Shown: in pieces, positions 6,263-11,921 of the stretch | How the letters are laid out: the number at the start of each line of letters is the position of its first letter | Numbering within the stretch: the first letter of the stretch is position 1 | Source: GCA-2862585 sp036340235 | GTDB taxonomy: Bacteria > Bacteroidota > Bacteroidia > Flavobacteriales > UBA7312 | Direction of reading: 5' to 3' | NCBI GenBank assembly: GCA_036340235.1 | Contig: JAYYZE010000019.1 | Span: 1-11,921, forward strand | DNA length: 11,921 nucleotides | Position numbers and translations under genes: made by a program | The notes under the pieces: generated by a model | Databases searched by the model: none | What the model was told of the DNA's origin: nothing | Seen by the model: the letters and a program-made list of their open reading frames with translations, nothing else

Positions 6263-7195
6263 ATGCGACTCACAGTTATTATATTTTATGTATTTGTCTT
6301 TTTTTCTACCAAGGCCCAAGAGGGGATTGTGAAGTCTGTTATGTTAGACTCTGTGATGATTTCGGCTGTGAGCTCTGGTTTTAGTGTCGAAGAGTTTATA
6401 CACTACGTAAAAACAGACACGACTTTCTATCAAGGATTTAAAAATTTGAGATATTATCCTCATCAATATCAAAGCGTGTTGGAAATATTTGGAAGAAACA
6501 ATCAGCCTATTGGTCTATTGAAGCGAACAGGGCATTATGAGGTTGAAAATAATCGCTTAATTGTACATATTGAATCAGAAGAGGAAGACGGTAAGATATA
6601 CAACAGAAGGGGTAAGTATCGATATTATACGCCAGAGTTTTTCGACTATGTCTTTTTTCCAAAAGACACTTTAGTGGTGAGTAAATATATCTCCAAAGAT
6701 GATGACGACGATACGGATGATAATAATAAAAAAAATGAAAATGATGCTAAAGTTATAGTATTCAATCCTGGCTCTGTAGAAGTAGAACGGTCTGGCAGTA
6801 AAAAAGAAAAATTAGCAGTGTTTGATATTTCTATGCAGAAGTATTATGATTACATCATTTCAAAAAAAACATACAAGGATACACTTGAGTGTTACGAGTT
6901 TGTGTGCCGAATGAAAAGTGACTTAACAGAAAAAGAGCAAGAGGAGGTCCTTATCCGCGAGTTGGTTTCTTATTTTGATCGTAATACATTCAATGTTATG
7001 TACAGAAAATACGTTATGAAATACGATTATTGGTTAATTGAGTTGGATGTAACAGTAGATGTAGAGATGGGTTATGCCCGAGATCATCTAGTACCATTAA
7101 ACATACACTACAAAGGGTTTTGGGATATTCCATTTAGTAAGCCAGAAATCGCTGACTTCAAACTCAAAAATTTTAATTTTAGAGTTAATGACTAG
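6263..7195 (+). CDS. Secreted conserved-type protein of unknown function
   Basis: A 310-residue protein that I cannot assign to a named family. The ATG at 6263 is chosen because it gives a clean Sec signal peptide (MRLTVIIFYVFVFFSTKA, likely cut before Gln19). An in-frame TTG at 6191 would lie inside rnpB and make a nonsensical extension. Residues 20-140 are Tyr-rich and probably beta-structured. Residues 145-162 are a very acidic, Asn-rich spacer (KDDDDDTDDNNKKNENDAK). The C-terminal half (about 180-310) contains YDYWLIELDVTVDVEMGY and LVPLNIHYKGFWDIPFSKPE, alternating aromatic and hydrophobic residues that suggest a beta-sandwich, perhaps periplasmic or surface located. There is no T9SS tail and no lipobox. 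It stands alone between rnpB and convergent trxB, with a 9-base gap and no terminator. Confidence 0.8.
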   Translation: MRLTVIIFYVFVFFSTKAQEGIVKSVMLDSVMISAVSSGFSVEEFIHYVKTDTTFYQGFKNLRYYPHQYQSVLEIFGRNNQPIGLLKRTGHYEVENNRLIVHIESEEEDGKIYNRRGKYRYYTPEFFDYVFFPKDTLVVSKYISKDDDDDTDDNNKKNENDAKVIVFNPGSVEVERSGSKKEKLAVFDISMQKYYDYIISKKTYKDTLECYEFVCRMKSDLTEKEQEEVLIRELVSYFDRNTFNVMYRKYVMKYDYWLIELDVTVDVEMGYARDHLVPLNIHYKGFWDIPFSKPEIADFKLKNFNFRVND

Positions 7196-7204
7196 CTAAA
7201 GTCT

Positions 7205-8143
<939 letters not shown>

Positions 8144-8180
8144 AGTTGGATGTTTAATTCAATGGATTAGTATGATAATT

Positions 8181-8188
8181 CAAAGTTA
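8181..8188 (-). promoter_or_regulatory. Predicted -7 box (TAACTTTG) for trxB
   Basis: An exact TAnnTTTG match that overlaps the stop codon of the upstream DUF4249-type gene. It predicts a leader of about 33 nt before the trxB ATG. No -33 TTG is apparent and no terminator separates the two genes, so read-through from the receptor operon is also possible. Confidence 0.4.
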
Positions 8189-9349
8189 TAATATTTCCGT
8201 TATTACTGGGTAATATCTTTCAAAATATGTAGTGTCTTTTTTGGCTATTAATTTGTAGTATACGGCAGCTTGGCCGTAGAATACACCAAAGCCATTTTCT
8301 ATGTTAGATTGCAGGTTTATGGGTTCTGCAAACGGATTTCCATTACTACTAGATTGAAAGTCAGCAGAACGCCAAAAAAGATATGATTCGTAATCAATTT
8401 GGCTGAGCCGTACTAATACTGTGTCAGGAAACACATTAATAGAATGCCCTTCTAGAGTTTGTCCTGCTTTAAAATAGCCATTTTCTTCTTGTTCAAAAAT
8501 GACTTCATCAAAGGAACTGCTAAGCAGTGGGCTAATAGTCCCTCTCTGAAAATAGGTGTCAAATGAAGTGCCATTTAGACCTTCAAAGTCGTTTCTTACA
8601 AATCCCCATAGTGCTTTGGCATAAATGGGGTCTTGTACCTGTTTGACGGTAAATGTATTGGGCTCGGTTCCTTGTGGTGGTTCATTCCCCCAAAATACTT
8701 CTTTAGTGTGAGCTAATCGCTTGTGTTCAATCATTATGGTGTTTCCCATTGTATCAGGGTCGGAGTAATGAAACCAAAAGTTACCAAGATTTGGTCTAGG
8801 TGTAAATTCATCCAATTCAAACCAAAGGCTATCGATTAGATGTTCTTGAGGAATGGTGGTTTTGGCAATAAGAGTGTCTTGTTGTATTATGGCAGATAAT
8901 TGGAATTGTTCACCATTTTCTCCAATTGTATTGTATGGTCCTGGACTAATGTCAATTTCATTTTGATCTGAGAAAGAGATGTTTAAACCATCAATGGGCC
9001 ACTCTATGTAAAAGCCAGGAAATAGCTGAGCAATGGAATCTAACACACCAAAAGATGGGATGTCGTTAATGTTAATTAACTGCACACTGTTGCCATCGGT
9101 GTCGGTTATGGTGATGTCGGCATCGGTAACAAAAATAGTATTCAGAGTGTTTGGAGAAACTGGTGAAAAATAAGGCTCCGATTTAGTCACAAAGGCGTAG
9201 GCAGGGTATCCTTTTTGGATGACTGCCTCAATAACATATTTATTATCTGTGTTTTCTTGTCCAAAATCAACCTCCTTTTCAAATTCAAAGAATTTTTCAC
9301 ACGAAGAGAACAAGGTTATTATTAATAATGCGCGAAGAGTTAATTTCAT
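8186..9349 (-). CDS. DUF4249-type outer-membrane lipoprotein, partner of a TonB-dependent receptor
   Basis: A 387-residue protein starting with a lipoprotein signal peptide (MKLTLRALLIITLFSSC) whose Cys17 should be lipidated; the lipobox FSSC is relaxed but usual for Bacteroidota. The mature part begins CEKFFEFEKEVDF, followed by YVIEAVIQKG and DADITITDTDGNSVQL, the pattern of the DUF4249 family (beta-strands after an N-terminal lipid anchor). Members are of unknown function and are typically encoded next to a TonB-dependent receptor with a carboxypeptidase-like domain, as here. It starts 3 bases after the receptor stop codon, so the two are co-transcribed and probably translationally linked. 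By analogy with SusC/SusD pairs it may help capture the ligand, but it is not a SusD homologue and that role is inference. The ligand is unknown. Confidence 0.85.
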   Translation of the reverse strand: MKLTLRALLIITLFSSCEKFFEFEKEVDFGQENTDNKYVIEAVIQKGYPAYAFVTKSEPYFSPVSPNTLNTIFVTDADITITDTDGNSVQLININDIPSFGVLDSIAQLFPGFYIEWPIDGLNISFSDQNEIDISPGPYNTIGENGEQFQLSAIIQQDTLIAKTTIPQEHLIDSLWFELDEFTPRPNLGNFWFHYSDPDTMGNTIMIEHKRLAHTKEVFWGNEPPQGTEPNTFTVKQVQDPIYAKALWGFVRNDFEGLNGTSFDTYFQRGTISPLLSSSFDEVIFEQEENGYFKAGQTLEGHSINVFPDTVLVRLSQIDYESYLFWRSADFQSSSNGNPFAEPINLQSNIENGFGVFYGQAAVYYKLIAKKDTTYFERYYPVITEIL

Positions 9350-9352
9350 TTT

Positions 9353-11695
9353 TTAAAAATTAAAGTTCCAAGTTACTGAGGGGATGACAGGGAAAAGTGA
9401 AATTTGATAAGCATTGGGTTCTATACCACCTTCTGAAAGATTACCGTCGCCTTCAAAATCAAAATAGATAAAGTAGGGGTTAGTTCTGTTGTAGAGGTTG
9501 TAAATGGAAAAATTCCACGATGAATTAAAGCGTTTGTTATGTTTCTTTTTAGAATAGGTTGCTGAAATATCCATTCGATGATAGGCCGGCATTCTATAGC
9601 TGTTTCTTTCAGCGTACTCTGTGTAAATATTGCCATCAATGAGATAGCGTTCTAGAGCTGGCGTAAGTGTATTTCCAGTGGCATAAACAAACACCGCTGA
9701 CAAAACCCAATTGTCATTTAGTTCGTGTGTTGCAGTTAAGGATAAGTCATGCGTACGATCGTATTTGGCAGGAAATTCAACACCGTCGTTGAGCTCATCA
9801 AAGTATCGTGTTGTTTTGGAAATAGTATATCCAAGCCAGCCAGTGGTTTTTCCAAGTCTTTTTTTGATGAAAAACTCCAAGCCATATGAGTCGCCAGTAC
9901 CAAATGTGAATGAATCATCAGAAGAGGTATTTGTATTGTCTTCTGGAAATACTCCCTCTTTGTATTCGATAAGGTTTTTCATTTTTTTATGATATGCTTC
10001 CAAAGAGGTTTCCCATTTGTTGTCGAATAGATTTTTGAAGAAACCCACGGCAAATTGTCTGCCGTACTGAGGTTTGACAATTTTAGTACTAGGTACCCAA
10101 AGGTCAGTGGGTAAAGAAACACTTGACAAAGATGCTAAGTGAATATATTGATAGTTTTGAGTGTATGATGCTTTTACGGAATGGTTTTTGTCAATTTTGT
10201 AACGTAGGGATAGACGCGGTTCAAGGTGTCTATGATGCTTGCTGGTATCGGCCGTAAATTCGTTTTTCAAAAAATGACGAACAGTAATTGGTCCCTCATA
10301 TTGAAAGCTTGAATATCGAAGGCCAGCATTTATTTTTAATTCTTCGGTTACTTCAAAATCATCAGAAATATATATTGCACCTTCGTTTGAGTATTGTTTA
10401 AATATTTTTTCAGGTTCAAAAGTCACATCTCCCGAACGACCCGTAACGCTGCCTGGCACAAAGGTGTGGTAGGTAAAGTGGGTGCCAAACTTAATACTGT
10501 GTCTGAAGTTGGGGAGATAAGAAAAATCAATTTTGGTGTTCCAGTCCGTAATGCTAGAGTTGAGCTTGAATTCAAAATCATTTTGTTCAGCTCCAAATGA
10601 AAATTGGTAATCGCTAAAAATAACTGATGTGTTGACAAACAATCGGTCGCTAAACAGATGATTCCAACGCATGGAAGCAGTGGCATTACCCCAAGGAATA
10701 TCAAATTTAAAACCCCTATCCGCATTTCTGAAAGTAAAAACGTCTCTCCCAAAATAGCCACTTAAAAATAGTCGGTCTTTATCAGAAATACGGTAGTTAA
10801 CTTTTGAAGTTAAATCAAAGAAATAATAACCAGTTCCTTTAAATGCTGAGGTATCATTAATCAAAGGATTTACCAATACATCAATGTAGGTTCGTCTTCC
10901 TGAAATGATAAATGAGCTGGTGTCCTTCTTAATTGGGCCTTGTAGAGTTAGTTTTGATGAAATTAGGCCTAGTCCGCCATCCACTTCAAACTTTTTACTA
11001 TTTCCTTCTTTCATTGAAATATCTAGAACAGAAGCCAAACGACCACCATATTGTGCCGGAATACCGCCTTTTATAAGATTGATATCTTTAATGGCATCGG
11101 CATTAAAAACAGAGAAAAACCCAAATAGGTGAGAGGCATTATAAACAGTGGCTTCGTCTAACAAGATAAGGTTTTGGTCGGGACCACCACCACGTACATA
11201 AAAGCCAGAATTACCCTCCCCAGAAGATTGTACGCCAGGCAGTAACTGAATCGTTTTCAACACATCAACTTCTCCCATAAATGCCGGTAATTTTTTGATG
11301 TTTTTGACATCAATTTTGACTTGACTCATGTTGGAGGATGATACATTCTTATCGGCGCCTTCCGATTCAACAACAACTTCGTTAGTAATAATGGCATTTG
11401 CCATCAACGATATGTTTAATCTTGTGTCTTTTGTTAGATTTATTATTTTTTTTTCTGTTTTTAATCCCAAAAAAGAGAATGATATTGAATAAGTGCCTTC
11501 TTCCACAGTAACAGAATAGAAACCATATTGATTGGTTGAAGTACCCTTACGCATGTCTTCTAAAAATACAGAAGCACCGATAAGATATTCTCCAGTTTCG
11601 TTGTCTTTGACATAGCCGCTAAGAGTATAGTTATTTTGCCCGAATGAGTTAATTATCAAACAAAGGAAAAAAAATGAAAAAATGTATTTTATCAT
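9353..11695 (-). CDS. TonB-dependent outer-membrane receptor with carboxypeptidase-like regulatory domain
   Basis: A complete 780-residue receptor. Residues 1-19 form a Sec signal peptide (cut near SFG/QNN). Residues about 22-105 are a carboxypeptidase-regulatory-like beta-sandwich (LSGYVKDNETGEYLIGASV...). Residues about 120-230 form the plug, with ELP-like motifs (LKTIQLLPGVQSSGEGNSGF, YVRGGGPDQNLILLDEA, IPAQYGGRLASVLDISMK). The remainder is a 22-strand-type barrel ending in Phe (TWNFNF), the usual outer-membrane C-terminus. Such receptors import a ligand across the outer membrane using energy from TonB-ExbBD. The ligand cannot be read from the sequence, and no iron, vitamin or glycan genes are nearby. 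It lies first in an operon with the DUF4249-type lipoprotein. The promoter box at 11725-11732 gives a leader of about 24 nt without a Shine-Dalgarno sequence. Confidence 0.95.
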   Translation of the reverse strand: MIKYIFSFFFLCLIINSFGQNNYTLSGYVKDNETGEYLIGASVFLEDMRKGTSTNQYGFYSVTVEEGTYSISFSFLGLKTEKKIINLTKDTRLNISLMANAIITNEVVVESEGADKNVSSSNMSQVKIDVKNIKKLPAFMGEVDVLKTIQLLPGVQSSGEGNSGFYVRGGGPDQNLILLDEATVYNASHLFGFFSVFNADAIKDINLIKGGIPAQYGGRLASVLDISMKEGNSKKFEVDGGLGLISSKLTLQGPIKKDTSSFIISGRRTYIDVLVNPLINDTSAFKGTGYYFFDLTSKVNYRISDKDRLFLSGYFGRDVFTFRNADRGFKFDIPWGNATASMRWNHLFSDRLFVNTSVIFSDYQFSFGAEQNDFEFKLNSSITDWNTKIDFSYLPNFRHSIKFGTHFTYHTFVPGSVTGRSGDVTFEPEKIFKQYSNEGAIYISDDFEVTEELKINAGLRYSSFQYEGPITVRHFLKNEFTADTSKHHRHLEPRLSLRYKIDKNHSVKASYTQNYQYIHLASLSSVSLPTDLWVPSTKIVKPQYGRQFAVGFFKNLFDNKWETSLEAYHKKMKNLIEYKEGVFPEDNTNTSSDDSFTFGTGDSYGLEFFIKKRLGKTTGWLGYTISKTTRYFDELNDGVEFPAKYDRTHDLSLTATHELNDNWVLSAVFVYATGNTLTPALERYLIDGNIYTEYAERNSYRMPAYHRMDISATYSKKKHNKRFNSSWNFSIYNLYNRTNPYFIYFDFEGDGNLSEGGIEPNAYQISLFPVIPSVTWNFNF

Positions 11696-11716
11696 TGCGA
11701 AGAATGAATGGAATTT

Positions 11717-11724
11717 TATTTTTG
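11717..11724 (+). promoter_or_regulatory. tRNA-Pro promoter (-33 TTG at 11695-11697, -7 TATTTTTG)
   Basis: TTG, a 19-base spacer and an exact TAnnTTTG box, giving a start near 11729 and a leader of about 35 nt before the tRNA. The TTG overlaps the first base of the receptor start codon on the other strand. The box abuts the receptor's own -7 box. Confidence 0.55.
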
Positions 11725-11732
11725 CAAAGATA
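11725..11732 (-). promoter_or_regulatory. TonB-receptor -7 box (TATCTTTG), head to head with the tRNA promoter
   Basis: An exact TAnnTTTG on the minus strand, with its G 30 bases before the receptor ATG. It directly abuts the tRNA -7 box, forming a 16-bp near-palindrome (TATTTTTG/CAAAGATA, 11717-11732). No -33 TTG was found for this direction. Confidence 0.6.
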
Positions 11733-11763
11733 AAACAAAATAGTGCTTAGCTGATTTGTTTTT

Positions 11764-11841
11764 CGGGATGTAGCTTAGTCCGGTTAAAGTGCGCGTCTGG
11801 GGGGCGCGAGATCGGAGGTTCGAATCCTCTCATCCCGACCA
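11764..11841 (+). tRNA. tRNA-Pro (anticodon GGG)
   Basis: A 78-nt cloverleaf with an encoded CCA end. The acceptor CGGGATG (11764-11770) pairs fully with CATCCCG (11831-11837), with discriminator A. The D stem is GCTT/AAGT with one G-U pair. The anticodon stem is CGCGT/GCGCG with the loop CTGGGGG, and the anticodon GGG is at 11799-11801, reading CCC and CCU. The T arm is GGAGG/CCTCT around TTCGAAT. C1-G72 and A73 are the usual identity elements of bacterial proline tRNA. No other tRNA is adjacent. Confidence 0.97.
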
Positions 11842-11860
11842 CATTTTTACTCCATTTTCT

Positions 11861-11886
11861 AGGGATTTGATCACAAATCCCTTTTT
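11861..11886 (+). terminator. Rho-independent terminator after tRNA-Pro
   Basis: A perfect 9-bp stem (AGGGATTTG / CAAATCCCT) with a 4-nt loop ATCA is followed by five T. It starts 19 bases after the tRNA CCA. The last 35 bases of the window after it are AT-rich, and I see no feature in them. Confidence 0.88.
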
Positions 11887-11921
11887 AATTTATTGATTTT
11901 TAAGGGTTTACGTTTTTTAAG

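Noticed and set aside
9421..11132. Several open frames on both strands inside the TonB receptor gene
   Set aside because: They are shadows of a well-supported 780-residue coding frame and have no recognisable motifs or promoters.
11819..11921. tRNA-Pro 3' end as an integration site for a mobile island
   Set aside because: tRNA 3' ends are common attachment sites, but no integrase, no direct repeat of the tRNA end and no foreign-looking genes are visible before the window stops.

Overview
The window looks like chromosomal DNA of a member of the Bacteroidota, most likely Flavobacteriales. The evidence is low GC, TAnnTTTG-type -7 promoter boxes, a general lack of Shine-Dalgarno sequences, a type IX secretion (T9SS) sorting domain, a TonB-dependent receptor with a carboxypeptidase-like N-terminal domain next to a DUF4249-type lipoprotein, and a Bacteroidota-like RNase P RNA. 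No phage, insertion sequence, CRISPR array or defence cassette is visible. The content is mainly housekeeping and envelope genes.

Layout. On the minus strand, positions 1-2447 hold the N-terminal part of an HtrA/Deg serine protease (cut by the window edge), an SH3b + NlpC/P60 cell-wall peptide hydrolase without a signal peptide, and a biosynthetic-type thiolase. A good terminator separates the thiolase from the peptidase gene. Divergent from the thiolase, on the plus strand, is a 7TM-HD phosphodiesterase of the PgpH type (2538-4643), predicted to degrade cyclic di-AMP. It meets, tail to tail with a 2-base gap, a minus-strand pair: ridA and a secreted intradiol-dioxygenase-like protein with a T9SS tail, overlapping by ATGA. 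Divergent from ridA is rnpB (about 5931-6224) with its terminator, then a secreted protein of unknown function (6263-7195). The minus strand from 11695 down to 7205 holds a TonB-dependent receptor, a DUF4249-type lipoprotein 3 bases after it, and trxB. The plus strand then carries tRNA-Pro(GGG) with a strong terminator.

Most notable points. (1) trxB is full length but has an in-frame TAA at codon 25, between the FAD-binding glycine motif and the rest of the enzyme. (2) The two places where a structural RNA gene diverges from a protein gene (rnpB/ridA and tRNA-Pro/TonB receptor) share one geometry: nearly palindromic, abutting -7 boxes, and an RNA-gene -33 TTG that overlaps or abuts the protein start codon. 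They look like mutually exclusive bidirectional core promoters. (3) At two other junctions a terminator T-tract runs straight into a TAnnTTTG box a few bases from an ATG, which suggests fused terminator-promoters with leaderless mRNAs. (4) The peptidase gene has a G8 run just before its catalytic cysteine codon. I see no convincing new multi-gene system; the promoter architecture and the broken trxB are the best leads.
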